A stretch of DNA of 64,000 nucleotides from positions 62,001-126,000 of the forward strand of contig FJUW01000071.1 of assembly GCA_900074885.1 (NCBI GenBank). The letters run 5' to 3'. Positions 1 through 12,157 of this stretch are shown here, in pieces. Origin of the DNA: Rhynchosporium graminicola (taxonomy: Eukaryota; Ascomycota; Leotiomycetes; Helotiales; Ploettnerulaceae). Numbering within the stretch: the stretch's first letter is position 1; each line of letters starts with the position of its first letter. Below the pieces are notes generated by a model. The model was given only the letters and a program-made list of their open reading frames with translations, was not told where the DNA came from and made no database searches. Position numbers and translations under genes: made by a program.

Positions 1-707
1 CCTCCTGTTTGCCTTGCGCCGAAAATCAAAGCTCCAACCTGCGATTCATCCCGTGTGAGGCCGCCGCTCTTGTAACTTGAGACTTGATTTATCCCTTTCG
101 GTGATGATGATGATGATGAGCTAAGGTCCATCTGATCGTTCCGCCTTCATCGCAATCTAGGACGTAAGGAGTTTAGGAGAGCGACTTACTGCCTCTCGGG
201 ATGAGACCAAGAATTTGCAGAACCGGAATCGCCATGATCGAGCGCGGGCAAACAAACGTTCAGACCATCGCTCGTGCAGCTCCCGCGATATACTAGTAGC
301 CTAGCTTCACACGATGACCATGTCGACAAGAGCGAGAAGGTCGGCGGTACGCGGTTGGGCTTCTTATCATGAGCTTTGGAGAGGCTTGTTTCTTTCTTTG
401 AGCCCTCGAGCGCATGAATTGAGAACAAAGAAGGTCTTTCTGAAGATGGCTGGGAAAGGGGGAGCGGCATATCATTCGGCGAAATAATAGACGTAGACGA
501 GAGAGGACTACCATCTATCTGTATGTATGGCAGAGAGAACATATTGCCGTCTCGGCACGAAGTACATTTTGACCGCATATTCGGATCTACTATGCAACGT
601 AGGTGTCGCTGTGGGAAAAGGCGCCTCGCTAAAGTTTCGACCTTTATTGACACTTCTGGATTGGTCCTGATCGTAATTGAAATACACGCTTCCGGTTCGA
701 CACACAC
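1..707 (-). CDS. Unrecognised protein, partial at the left edge
   Basis: I do not recognise this gene. On the minus strand a frame is open from about 707 down to 190 and ends at a good donor (GTAAGT at 189-184). A 69-bp intron (189-121) with acceptor TTAG leads into a frame that stays open to base 1, so the gene continues beyond the window. The phases match (2 to 2), and a His plus six Ser residues follow the junction, encoded by the TGATGA microsatellite. The first 170 residues contain a CTSC motif but no domain I can name. The true start lies upstream, probably in another exon between 720 and 985, because there is no in-frame ATG before 707. The agreement of open frame, donor and acceptor is the main support. 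It could still be chance, so confidence is modest. Confidence 0.35.
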
Positions 708-2806
708 AGTCTCTTTGCTCTGATGACTCTATGCTCCGTATCTCGTGCAGAACAGCGTTCATTCTCTTCTGGAACCGAAGTGGTCTTGTGGATATCGTCC
801 TCTGAGAAGGCTAGATATATCCTATCCTGTAAAGACTGACGAAACCTCGGAAATCGTAATGCCATCTCTCCCTCTACACGAATCTCACCGAAATCCAGGC
901 TTTGAGAGCTGTAACCTGAACAAACCAGTGACGATCTCCTTGTTCCTCCCATAATACCATCCCTTCGCCACATATCCGCCATCATACCACCGACCTTCTA
1001 TCATCCCTTGCCAAATCATTCATTCTATCACCCATCTCAATATCACCTCCCAAAACCCCCCAACCCCCCAACCCCCTACCCCCCCAGCCTCTCCTCTCCA
1101 TAGATCATCCGCCTAGCCCTCTATCTCCCTTCTCCAATCCACCCTAAACGCGGAAATGGCTTGTGGATGAGGCATAGCTCGGTAGTTCCACATTAGTGAA
1201 TAGGGGTCTTGAGGCTAGCGTTGGCGTTGGGGTTGGCGTTGGCGTTGCCGCATTTAACGGGCGGGCGAACGGGCTGGCGTGATGCGAATGCGGTGTTGAA
1301 TGCCTTGCACGCCATGGTTCTCGGATGGGCGAGGTTGATACGGAGCGAGAGAGGATGATGAGGTTTGCGAAGGGGGGAAGATGATGATGGGGTTTCTGAA
1401 GGGGGAAGAAGAAGAAGGGAATGGGGAGGGGAAGAGGAGAGGAGAGAGGTTATATAGGAAGGAAGTATATGGAGTGAATGTGAATTGCGTTGATGTGATG
1501 AAAAGGGAGGCTACAACATGAATGTATGGCAGCTTGGGATGTTGATGCGCCGGACAGATAGGTAGGTGAGATACTGTACTGCTCGGGTAGATGATGGACA
1601 CTGTACTGCGTTTTCTGTACCTAGGTGGCTTGTTGCCGCGCTCTAGTCAGAAGTTTCGCATATTGTGAAGTATTCTAGGCCGAACTGCGAGTCTCGAACA
1701 TAGTGCGTGTGTGTGTTTGTGGCTATGTTAGAAGTTCATACTGTAGGTAGGTAGGTAGGTATACCTGCGTATGTGTCACAAGCCTGAAGAAAAAGTTCAT
1801 CATTATCGATAGATACCTATCCTTCCGCACACACTGATCGAGGCGATTTACACCAGGCAAAGTCAACACCATCTTCCATCTTCCATCTTCCATCTTCCAT
1901 CCCAGGTATCAGATGACATTTCCTCACATCCGCATCTGCAAATTGCATCTTCATATCCGCGAGTCATATCAAATCACACTTAGCCTCACGGAGCGAAAGG
2001 GGTGGTTTCGTCCTCAAAGAGGGAGGAAGCATGGACGAAGAATAGAGTTCATCTGATGATACATACTTCGTACAATACAGGTGGAGCCACATCTCGGTCT
2101 ATATTCGGACGGGAGGTACCAAGCCCTACCAATGCAATGCGATGCGATGCGATGTGGGGAGGGTGACCTGTCAATTTCAGGACACTAACTCACTACCTTA
2201 CCTTACCTCAGGTTACCGCCATGCACTGCAAGTCTTCAATATTAAAGATATCGGCGAGTTCTGAGAGAATCCTCTGATAGTCTTGGCGGCTCCGACCCGA
2301 GAAGGTGAATCCTCCAGCTGGGAAAGAAAAGGATCTAGGGTAATTCTTGTATATACCACATTCGCAGGCAGTAGTACTTTGCTAGGTATTTATAGACAGT
2401 GCAGGCGCAATACTCGAACAGCCTGCCCCAGTTTATAAGAGGTTGTCCCTCCCCCCACTCCGCCCTATTTCGGCTAGACCAAAACCTTCACCTTCCTGGA
2501 TACCCCTACCCACGCCCACCGGTCCCGTATCAGCCAATCTCAGCCTGGTATCCGCGTGTCTCTCCTCCCTCAGGCAAGAGGTTCGTTCGTACGCTGGACG
2601 TAACCTTCCTGAAATCCCAGATTTCCTTCTCTCTTCTCCTGACCATCACAACCTCACTGTCGTTACCGTGATTTCTAGCACTCTTGCGATCTCCTTTCCT
2701 CTAATTCCTCATCGTTTCGACTTACGACCGCACATCTGCAACGAACAACAAACTTGTATAGAACGATCGCATCTGGACGACCACGACGCCTGCAACCCCC
2801 ACGAGA
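708..2806. other. Intergenic and 5' region with simple repeats
   Basis: I see no convincing gene here. The stretch holds C-rich runs near 1050-1085, a GTTGGC-type repeat near 1215-1250, (GTAG)n near 1744-1760, four copies of CATCTTC at about 1869-1900, and GCGAT repeats near 2135-2155. The last 400 bases are pyrimidine-rich and probably hold the promoter and leader of the gene starting at 2807. An open frame at 1254-1601 (-) is Ser/Pro-rich low complexity. Confidence 0.5.
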
Positions 2807-4198
2807 ATGTTTCTCGCCAACAGTCAGACCAGGGAGCGCATCCCTTGGGTAGCAGCCATCTGCGCCCTCTTCCTAATCTGGTCCTTCTTCACTCTCCGGG
2901 TAAACACGAAGCCATTCACAGTCGCCAGGAACGTACGTGCCTCTCCCTCCCGTGCCGTGCCGTGCCGTGCTGCTCATCCCATCCCATCCCATCCTATCCC
3001 ATCCCATACCCAACACACAGAATCCCACGCTATCTATCCCACAGACATGGGCACTGGACGAAGCACACCCAAAGCTGACAATTCCCACAGGAACCCCCCC
3101 CTGACCCTATCCAGCCGCTCAACCACAACGCCGGACCTATCCCCAAGATCAATGCCACTCGGCCGAGATACACTCCCTTTGCGGATCAAGCTCTCCACGA
3201 AAAGGACCCCAAACCTTACGTCTCCGAACGTCCTCTGATCCTGTACGCCTTCTTCGACACCAAGCTCGCGCGAGAAAACCTTCGATTCTACATCAAGCAC
3301 GCCTTGCACGACGCCGCCGATTTTCTGTTCATCTTCAATGGGGATACTAATGCTGAGCATCTTCTCCCGGTAGCCGGGAATATCAGGTGGCTGAAAAGGG
3401 AGAACAAGTGTTTCGACCTGGGAGCGTTTGCGGAGGTTCTGTTGGAGAATGGACTCTATTTGAAGTACAAGAAGTACATCACCATGAATGCGAGCATAAG
3501 GGGACCGTTTTTGCCGCATTGGAGTACGGGGTGTTGGAGTGACATGTATTTGAGTAAGGTTACCAACGAGACCAAGGTAAGCCGAGTTGGGCCCATCCTT
3601 TTCTTTGCCGTTGGCTCGGTTTGGGGTTGGAGTTGAAGGAGATTCGGACTGCTGAATTAGGACGAATGCTGACGAGAACGCACAGCTTGTCGGCATGACA
3701 ATGAACTGCCATATCCGCCCTCACATCCAATCCATGATTTGGGCCTACGACCGCACCACCATCGACTTTCTTCTCTTCCCCTCGGCCGAGCTCGTCACGA
3801 AATACCAGGAGATTCTCCATCCTTATATCCCCGATCCTTACACTCCAGTCCCAAACATGACCGCGCCCGGTATCAACAGTTGTCCTGACAAGTACTGGGA
3901 CGCAGTAGCCATCGAAGTCTACGCGGCAGGCTTGGTAAAAGCCGCGGGGTACAAGGTGGATGCAATGATGATGGCGTATCATGCTGGTGAGGTGCAGAGG
4001 GGCGATTATACGAACGGTCAGGAGTGTTTCAAAAACGCTGATACGTTAGGGAGTGGAAGGTATTATGGCATAGATATCCATCCGTTCGATACGGTGTTTG
4101 CGAAGACCAATAGGGGGATTGCACCGAAGGTCTTAGAGAGGATGACAGAGTGGACCGACGCGAGTGGGTATAGCAGTTATGATCATTGCTCCATCTGA
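2807..4198 (+). CDS. Type II membrane protein, glycosyltransferase-like, function unproven
   Basis: Three exons (2807-2932, 3091-3576, 3686-4198) give 374 aa; both introns (158 and 109 bp) are phase 0 with GTACGT/CACAG and GTAAGC/CACAG borders. Residues 12-29 form one hydrophobic segment after a short basic N-terminus, which fits a type II signal anchor of the ER or Golgi. From about residue 88 the lumenal part has the features of a conserved fungal family: a strand-like ILYAFF start, FIFNGDTN, a DLGAFAEVL block, a GCWSDMYL block, and a C-terminal VDAMMMAYH followed by ERMTEWTD. From memory this family is uncharacterised and often described as glycosyltransferase-like; I cannot prove the activity. 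Intron 1 is unusual in carrying CCGTG and CCATC tandem repeats. The start ATG opens directly on the anchor. Confidence 0.8.
2939..3006 (+). repeat. Tandem repeats inside intron 1
   Basis: CCGTG-type units (about 4) are followed by CCATC-type units (about 6) within the 158-bp intron of the membrane protein gene. They are noncoding there, and the frames through them on both strands are repeat artefacts. Confidence 0.75.
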
Positions 4199-6287
4199 TC
4201 GGAACCGAAATGAAGCCAGAGATCGAATCGAAATGCATCGATTAAGAAGCAACAGTCGAAGCAGAGACGGGAGGCAAGGCGAGGATGTCGAGTAGGTGAA
4301 GCCGAAGGATTCAAGAGCTGAACGAAATTTGGCGGAAGCACTCGGACGGATATATTTCTTGGGAGCATTTGAGCGGATGGCGTTAATGAGCGTGTTGGGG
4401 TGTTCGATTGCTCATAAGCGACTCCTCCGGCGTTTGGAAGCCGCCTTGATGGTTCTGGGTCCAAATCACCATTGTGGGCTGCGTATCTTTAAGGGTATTC
4501 ATCACGCGAGAGATGATCCGAGAAGATGCGATGTGACAGACAAGGCCGTATTGCTACCGAAGCGAAGGAAGGGTCTGGCCAGGATGTGAATATCGACATG
4601 AATAGACGGACAAAGAGCTGAGATTGCAGGAGCGGAGCAATTGAAAGGAGAGGCGGGGATACAGATGGGACTGGAGTTAGAGGCTTGAAATTAATTTTCA
4701 GGTTGGAGAAATGAGTGGATATCCTTTGTAGCACTCGCAAATCTCCACCTTGCACTAGATCGCACTACCTACTGCAACTACTGTACGGAGCGGAGCCCAG
4801 GCTGGTCCAGAACCGCCACCTTGTGTCGCGCGACAGAAGGAAGGGGGGCAAATTGACAACCTACAAGGTATTTAAAGCTGGCTGTCATTTACTGTGAGTA
4901 GAGAGAGCCCAGACAGACAGATAACAGATCTTCATGAAGAAGGAGAGAAACAGAGATGCATAGATAGTGCTTCATAGATATTCTCGACGTTTCAATAGAC
5001 CATATTGCAGTGATCTGGAAATCGTGATGAGTGAGTGAGTGAGAAAGAGAGAAGCACAGTACGTGAGAAGATGCATTTTCTTCCTCCCTTCATCTGTCTT
5101 CCTTTCTTCTTCCAGAAAAAGAAACGCGGTAGCGTTCCTTTCTCAGTGGAGGGGCTGGCTGGCTGGCTGGCTGGCTGGTGAGGAATGAACGAGGCGGCTC
5201 GGTTCCGGGCGTTGCGACCGACGATTCGTGGTATCCTCGCCTGGCGTGGTTTCTGTTCAAGTCAAGTCAAGTCAAGTACTGCTACTGCTACTGTATACAG
5301 AGAGACAGCCAGACAGCCAGACAGACAGATAGGCAGACAGCCAGACAGACACAGCCAGAGCTATGAGCGAGGCGTGGAAATGAAAGTGGAGGTAGAAGTA
5401 AAGGTAGAAGAGGTAGAACCGGGAGGGAGGAGGTCTCAAGAAAAAGAGAAGAAGAGAAGAAAGGAGGAGGAAGGAGGGAGGGAAAGCAAGAGCAAGAGCA
5501 AGAGCAAGAGCATTATTATTCACGAGAGAGGGATGAAAAAGAAAAAATTTCACAGAAACTCGCCCAGGAAAATCAGAGGGGAGAGGCAAGCGGGCAAGCG
5601 GGCAAGCGGAAGGCGAAAGGGGGGAAAACCTGGGAAGAGGAAGATGAAAGGAAGAAGGAAGGGAAAAGGGAAAACGCGACAGGCGAAGGGATTGAGTTCA
5701 AGACTCAAGATTCAAGATTCAAGATTCAAGATTCAAGAGCGAGGAGAATGAGTGAGTGAGGAGAAAGAGAGTGTGAGGGAGTGAGGGAGTGATACTATAT
5801 CATGTTCCATTGGAGGCTACAGTAGCTTAGCTTGGCTTAATTAATGTAAGTAATGATCCTAGACGAGTAAGTGCAAGTTTCACGGGAGGAGGAAGGAAGA
5901 TGTTTCGACGTTCCCCTTTTTCCTGGTTTTACAGTACCATTGTAAAGGAGGTAAAAGGTAGCTAGCTAGTTGGCTTGCTGAGCAAATTCTCCCTGCTCGA
6001 TCTGAATTTGGTTTCCTTATTCTTTAGGCACAGAGAGACGTTGAACCTAGGCTTGAGTTTTTCATTATTGGTATTATGTATAACATATTCATGTACTTAT
6101 ACTCATTCAATCGTTCGTTCATTCGTCGTCATCGTCCGTACCCTTCACCACTCATCCAAGCATCATCCCAAGCACCCGGTCCTCAATTCCCAACTCCCAT
6201 CATACGTCCGTATATCCACAAACGCTGGGGTATCTTATCATAAAGAAACAAGAAGAAGAAGAAATCAAAACTCCACGCTTCAACTCC
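4199..6287. other. Gene-free stretch rich in low-complexity DNA
   Basis: No gene is supported. Purine-rich, repeat-laden DNA dominates: (GGCT)n at 5153-5178, CAGACAG units at about 5295-5355, (GCAAGA)n at about 5484-5511 and (ATTCAAG)n at about 5702-5738. A frame at 5185-5751 (+) reads through these repeats as Lys/Arg/Glu-rich sequence and looks like chance. The 3' ends of the flanking genes (4198 + and 6288 -) converge on this stretch. Confidence 0.5.
5153..5738. repeat. Cluster of short tandem repeats
   Basis: Four separate simple repeats lie within 600 bp: GGCT at 5153-5178, a degenerate CAGACAG tract at about 5295-5355, GCAAGA at about 5484-5511, and ATTCAAG at about 5702-5738. They share no unit, which suggests independent slippage rather than one satellite. 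Confidence 0.7.
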
Positions 6288-9200
6288 TCAAACCCTGAGA
6301 ACAACCCTCCATTCCCCTCCCAAACTCCCACATTCCCTCACCGCACAAGCCAGACAGCCTCTGCCTCTCCTGCTAACCACAGCATTCCAACCTCTTTCTG
6401 CGCACAGCGCTCTAGCCAAAATATCTTCGTCTCTTCCATAGTCCTTCCCACTACCCTTCTTCTCGCTACTACCTGCATGTCCGGGAGGAACAGGAGATCC
6501 TGAAATTGGAGTGATGCATCCATCGACGGCGTTCTGGGCAATTTGTTCCTGGGTCCAAAGGGAAGAGGGTGTGAGATGAGTTGCGGATGAGGAGTTAGTG
6601 AGTGCGGTGTGGGGAGGAGGAGGGGGAGAGGTGCAGTCTATAATCAAGACCTTCGGAATTGTAGAACTCGTAGTATGGGTCGAGGACTGAGATAGCATAC
6701 GTACTGATGCTAATGGGTCCGTAGGCGAATTCGCATCCGGGGTTGTGGGCAGAGAGAGGAGCTCCTCAAACGGTGTTGAAATGGGTGTATAGACGAGTGT
6801 TGAGAGTGGAATTGTGGTGTACGTGAACCCTTTGTGGAGAGGATGGCCTGTGCGATGATAATCAGCTATCTTACCTCAAAGCAGCTCAATCTCAATATAG
6901 TTTAATGCATTTCCCCTGACAGAATCCAACGAGCTATAAGAGAAAGGACAGAAAACACATACCAACAAACCCCTCACACCCCTCCTTCCCCATCACCGTG
7001 CTCATAGCACTCGTCAAGATCTCAACACCAGGGGATGGAAAACAAGGATGCGCAGTAACGAAATGGACATCGTGGTTCAGCGCCACATTCATCTCCTTTT
7101 CCTCGATATCTTTTACCAGCTTTAATTCCCCCTCTTGCTCTCGCTGATTCTTTGTTTGACTCGATATGTCTTCTGTGCGGGTCAAAGTGATAGTGAAGCG
7201 CATCATAGCAGAGTAGGTTCTGATCATCCCCTCTCCACTCATTCCCGATATATCAGAGAGGGGTGTCGGATGCTCGTGATTATGATCATCCCAATCGTCT
7301 CCCGTAGGCGTTTCATTAGCCGATTCAAACAGGTCCAAAGATTCAAAATCCACTTCGATAGAAAGCTGACTAGGATTCATGTCGTCGGATGGGAGTGTGA
7401 AATCGCCCGGAAGCACACTTTCGTAATCTGCGCCGCCTAAGAGATGGCCATCATGCTCGATATTTTGCTTTTGGTATAAGCGAGGTTTGCTGGATTTTTG
7501 AGCTGGATCTACTTCTGTCAGTTCAGCTTGAGATGTCGAAAGTGGAAGAAATACCAATAGGTGCCTCAAGCTCAAGCTCAACATCGACATCCACCCACCC
7601 CTCCCGCATTCCTTTCGGCACAACATCGCTGGCAACCCAGCCCATACATTCAGTCGCACCTTTACCAGCTGCCAAAACACGTCCGATGATGCATGCTTTA
7701 CTCCAGAAACTTCTTTCCCTATATACAAACCCACCATAAAGATTCGCTTCTTCGCCTAACCTGCTCACAGCATCCGTATCGTTCTCCAACAACGTCGAAA
7801 TCAAGAAGTGGCTCAGACCTTCACCCGACAGTATCAAGCCTGAAAGATACGAGTTGGAGAGCCAGCCTGCAGGATGGGTGATGGTAGAGACATGTCTATG
7901 CAAGGACATCGCTCTATTCATGGCCGGTCTCCTCGCGAAATACGACGAAGATCGATTCGTAGATATCGAAAGTGGTGTCCCAATAGGAGTGCTTTGTACA
8001 CTATCCGAAACCGTGATGCCATTACTCGCCGCTTTGGCAGTTAGGGCATCCATGTCCGGCCATTGGATGTTTCTAGCGAAATGCAACAGTCCGGAAAGTT
8101 GGCGGGACTGATGTCTGCCGTGGAATTTTAATGCTTGGACACCATCCGTAGGGGGAGGTCCTGAAGTGGTGGAAGAAGTTGTGAACCATCCTGTTGATTT
8201 CTTCTCTTTCTCCTTTTTGGACCCTGGACGTGGACGTTCGATGTTGATGTTTTCCAGCCAGGCGCGAGCGAGGAGCAGTGACCATTTCACGCTTGACGAA
8301 GCCATTTGGTCAAATTTGTGGATCTCGTTTGGCAAGATGGCTTCCAGGCCATGATCCATGTTTGCCGAGATGGCATCTAATCGGATAAGAAGTTCGCAGG
8401 CGAGCAAAATTTGGACGAGAAGCCAATACCTCTCTGTACCAGGATCTTGAGTCGATTGATTGTTGATGGAGATTCCGTCTTCAGAGTCTAGATCCGTGGA
8501 AGCTCCCCAGAGAATTTGACCGAGTCTGATACGCCATTCGACGAGGCTGAAATCGAACCAAACGGTAGGAGCTGCCAAAACTTGAACCAGAGCTTCGATC
8601 TGTACTTTTAAGCTATACGGATCATCGTGTTCTGTAACCCTCGTGGGCGGAAATAGGATCATTGTGAACAGCTGGGTATACAATTCCACACTCTGCCTAT
8701 GATGCTTGGAAGGATCCTCATGGTAAAGCTCACCAATATCCAGCAATTGATCAACCAGTATCGAGTCCGTAACAGGTCTCAGCCCATCTTTACCATTGAG
8801 GAATATCCTGCGCTGTTCGGAAACATGTTCTGGGCTCGTATTCAGATGCTCGTCTGATATTTCCAAAGCATCTGCAACTCCCATCTCCAGCGCTGCTTGG
8901 AAGCCCATGGTTCCCCGCTCCAAGCCCTGCATACTGAGCATATTCGGTCGTTCTCGACACCGAGGTAGGAAACACGCTTTTTTTCTCTCATGATGGTCTT
9001 CGGCCGCAGATGGTCTCCGAAGCCCTGGGACTGTGATATGTGGCCATGCCGTAACGCATCCCCATGCCTCGTCGTGGATCTTCCAGTGATCTGCTGAATC
9101 CCGTATATTCAGGGAGTCGTCCCATGGAAAGCAGACGGAGGGGTGAGGGGCGCCTGTATTGTGTCCTTCGGAACGGGCGAAGAACTGAGGTGCGCCGGAA

Positions 9201-9747
9201 AATATCTTGTGGAGGTCTGGGACAAGGACTGGAGAGATGATTCGCTCCAGTTTGACTGGTGATTTGGGTTGTGGGTGATGGGGCGGGGTGGTAGTGAGTT
9301 GAGGAGGAGGGGGAGGAGGTAGTGGTTTATTCATGGGAGAGACTGGAGGATCGGGCGTTCTCGATACCGAAGGAGAGAGAAGTTGCGGAGTTCCTGCCGA
9401 AGGAGCAACCTTTGCACCTGTTAGCCAATTACTCGTAGGTTCTACCAGGGTTCTGCAGTGGTGGGTGGGTGACTTACTGCGAATTGACCAGTCTTTCGTC
9501 GATTTGCGCGTGCTTCTAAAGAGAGGTTCGAGATCTTGAGAAGGCCGCGGAAATAGTCGCGTTTGGATTGTCGCTGTTGCACTTTCTCTGTGCTGTCATT
9601 GCTGAGCTGGACGCCGCTGTCACGGAGATGAGGATGAGGAGGAGGAGGAGGATGAGGAGGAGGAGGAGGAGGAGCAGCGGCTTGGATCGGTGGTTTCTCC
9701 CCTTTGCCTTTGGAGCTCTTTAAGAAGGAGAAGCTCGGCACAGCCAT
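6288..9747 (-). CDS. Uncharacterised 1,074-aa fungal protein
   Basis: Four exons on the minus strand (9747-9478, 9409-7555, 7502-6963, 6847-6288) encode 1,074 aa. Introns are 68, 52 and 115 bp; the second has a clear CTGAC branch site and joins phase 1 to phase 1. The intron 1 acceptor is AAAG, chosen because it alone keeps the frame. I do not recognise a named domain. The N-terminus has a Pro/His-rich run encoded by a GGA-type microsatellite at about 9630-9675, and a second Pro-rich stretch opens exon 2. The middle (about 120-550) looks folded and helical, with an FFARSEG block, a FPWDD block and a conserved-looking WVASDVVPKGM near the end of exon 2. The C-terminal third is acidic, then Ser/Thr-rich, and ends with RGCLACAVRE. 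No signal peptide or membrane segment is seen. It looks like a conserved regulatory or scaffold protein, but that is inference. Confidence 0.8.
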
Positions 9748-10525
9748 AGATAGTGGCAGGTCAGATGAGCAGGCAGATGCAGCAGATGCAGACTGGGAGG
9801 TAGTACGAGGGAGGGCGCTATGTCATGTTATGTTATGCTATGTTATGTTAGGAGGGGTGGGGTTGACATACGCCCGAGTAGGCAGGCTGGGCAGGTGAGT
9901 AGTAGTAGTAGTAGTAGGAGGAGGAGGAGGTTTATGGGGAGAGTATTGCAAGAGAGGAAGTGTACGAGGTGAGAAAGAAACGGGACGCACGAGACGAACA
10001 CACACATGGACGAGGTAGGGCAGAGTAGGGAGCAAGTACAGTAAAGAAAGCATGGTCAGGGAAGGCATACATACAAACAAGGCCAGGCCAGACCAGGCAA
10101 GGCAGACTGGGATGGGATGGGATGGAATGGTTGGATGTTGTCTTCCTGCGAGTACCTACCTATAGATACATGGATACCTAATTAGGTCGATAGGTAGAAT
10201 GAATTTAATGTAATCAAGCCGTAAAGGTCGCCGCTGTCTAGGCTGGATGTAAGTAACTCTGCCTCTGGGCTGCAGCTGTCTGTCATGCTTGCATGCGTGC
10301 ACGTATGTATGTGACTTGGATGGATGGTTGGTTGGTTGGTTGGTTGGTTGGTTGGTTGGCTAAGTTACCTGAACAGACAGAGTTATGTTGCTGTCATATC
10401 ATTCATTTCATTTCATTTCATTTCATTTCATTTCATTTCATTTCACTGGTTGTTGTGCTTCCATGAACCTGGGATTCCCTTCCCTTCCCGTCCGTCCGGA
10501 GGGATGGAATGGAACGGAGGGAGTG

Positions 10526-10556
<31 letters not shown>

Positions 10557-11583
10557 AAGTGGGATGACATGACATGACGTGACGTGACGTGACGTGACGC
10601 GAGGTCGGGGCCGGGATGGCCCGTCGTCGTTCTTCCGCCTCGCTTCGACGCTTCCAGACTTATCCACATGAAGCCTCATACTTGACTGAATGCAGTATTA
10701 CCCCGCGGCGCTCTGTAGTAAGTGGAAACAAAACGTAGCAGCTATCCATGTTCTTCCAAAGATCGAAGCACGGGACACATTGTTTTGCCAGTCTGTCTTG
10801 TTTCACTTCTCGTGGCCCTTGAAGAATACATCGACGCGGGCTGGCATTGTATGGAGCGCGTCTTACTCTGCCTAAATCCCCGATCAACATGGTAGATTAC
10901 TATCAAGTCGGCCATCACAATATCTACCTTCCTCATATTGACACTAGGCTGACCAACTCATCTCGCTCCTGCGTCTGAAAGGACTCCGGGTTATATGTCA
11001 GACTTCGCCCAGCATAGATCAGCATTGGAAACGGCCAGCAACGTTCTGCCTCACGCAACCAAGCTTCCTATTGGCACACCACAGATTCGTGAATTCCCGT
11101 GGGACGAGAATATTAGATCCTGCATCTGTGAGGGAGGTTGAAAATTCGTAAATGACTGTTCAGCTGGACAGGTAACGTTTGATGTTTCTTTCGATGTGGA
11201 ATTTGAGTGTGTAACAACTGGGATCAGAGTTCGTGACGTTATGGAGCACGAGTCGGATGGGAAGATGTTTTCTTGCTGCAAGATGACAGGTCGTACTGTG
11301 AAACAGCTGAGGAGAACCGCATTCGCTGGTATCCACTTTCCCCATGTTGTGCCAGAGTATATTACAGCAACGTGTGGGCTGCTAACACATCGTGCCCGTT
11401 GCCCTTTCCGCAATCAAGGACTCGAAATCTTACTCGTAGGAGTCAAATGTCCTGTGTTCCTGTTCAACGAGCAAACTCCAGACCATAGCCTGGTATATGC
11501 ATTCCCCTCTCGCCCTTCAATAATCACCAATAGATGCCGAATTTCCAATGCGTAATCCGCAGTGGGTATTGAAAAGCTGCTCG
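9748..11583. other. Intergenic, dense microsatellites, no gene seen
   Basis: Upstream of the 1,074-aa gene lie ATGTT-type repeats (about 9830-9850), AGT/GGA repeats (about 9898-9930) and the repeat cluster at 10.32-10.60 kb. Small frames near 10,660-11,555 on both strands lack any recognisable sequence or consistent splice structure, so I do not call them. Confidence 0.5.
10326..10600. repeat. Back-to-back microsatellite cluster
   Basis: In under 280 bp there are (GGTT)n at about 10326-10359, (ATTTC)n at about 10400-10445, (GTGAAA)n at about 10522-10561, then ATGAC and GTGAC pentamers at about 10563-10600. Frames that read through these on either strand (for example 10324-10572) are repeat artefacts. 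Confidence 0.85.
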
Positions 11584-12012
11584 TTAAGCAGATGGCACAT
11601 CGTGAACGACAACAAAGAGGAATTTGGCATCCGGAACAATGACCAGTTCGTGTTTCTTGGTCCTGAGTCGTAAAAGCTTAAGTTCATCCTCAGCATCCAT
11701 ATTCCCTACCAACTCCCCCGTAGCATTAACATAATTCCACACCATTTTTGCGAAATCACTAAAAGCCTGCTCCTCTGTCGCCTCAGCCGTCATTACCACC
11801 GGAGCTTCTCTCTCTGCAGGGCTTGTGACCGTATTTGTGCTTGCTGAGAGGGAGCTGGATGTGGTGGAGGAGAACATCGCGCCGAGTGTTCCTGTGTGTT
11901 GAAGAACTGTGGATGTGGTGCGCTCGATTGCGAGGGTAGCTATTACGCCCGATTTGGAGGAGAGTCGGGCCATGGTCTCGGAAACTGAGGTAGTGGATGA
12001 AGGGAGGGCCAT
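11584..12012 (-). CDS. Dynein light chain, roadblock/LC7 type
   Basis: A 142-aa protein matching the Roadblock/LC7 fold: an N-terminal helix (SETMARLSSKSGVIATLAIE), a central helix around residues 80-100 and the signature C-terminal strands (LLRLRTKKHELVIVPDAKF followed by LFVVVHD). In animals and fungi this light chain dimerises and binds the dynein intermediate chain in the cytoplasm. The protein is longer than the usual ~100 aa because of a Ser/Thr-rich insert at about 45-75. Immediately before the ATG is a CGCAG acceptor. A 124-bp intron (12136-12013, donor GTAGGT) could join an upstream ATG at 12157 and add seven residues, so the true start may be 12157. The gene is divergent from ipi1, with about 450-600 bp of shared upstream DNA. 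Confidence 0.75.
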   Translation of the reverse strand: MALPSSTTSVSETMARLSSKSGVIATLAIERTTSTVLQHTGTLGAMFSSTTSSSLSASTNTVTSPAEREAPVVMTAEATEEQAFSDFAKMVWNYVNATGELVGNMDAEDELKLLRLRTKKHELVIVPDAKFLFVVVHDVPSA

Positions 12013-12157
12013 CTGCGTTTGTTAGAGAGTGGTTTGAAGGAGGGATACTTGAGATGGTAGTCAGGGAGAGAATGAGATAGGAGTAAGAGGAGTGAGTGGT
12101 GCTGAGGAGAGAGGAGATATGGAGCTGGGAACCTACTTTGAATGAAAGTGCTTGCAA

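Noticed and set aside
1254..1601. 115-codon Ser/Pro-rich minus-strand frame
   Set aside because: Low complexity, no motif, no supporting splice or leader.
2443..3078. 211-codon frame overlapping the first exon of the membrane protein gene
   Set aside because: It runs through the leader and the repeat-bearing intron in a different frame; the spliced gene explains the region.
5185..5751. 188-codon Lys/Arg/Glu-rich frame
   Set aside because: It reads straight through several simple repeats and has no domain; repeat DNA readily gives such frames.
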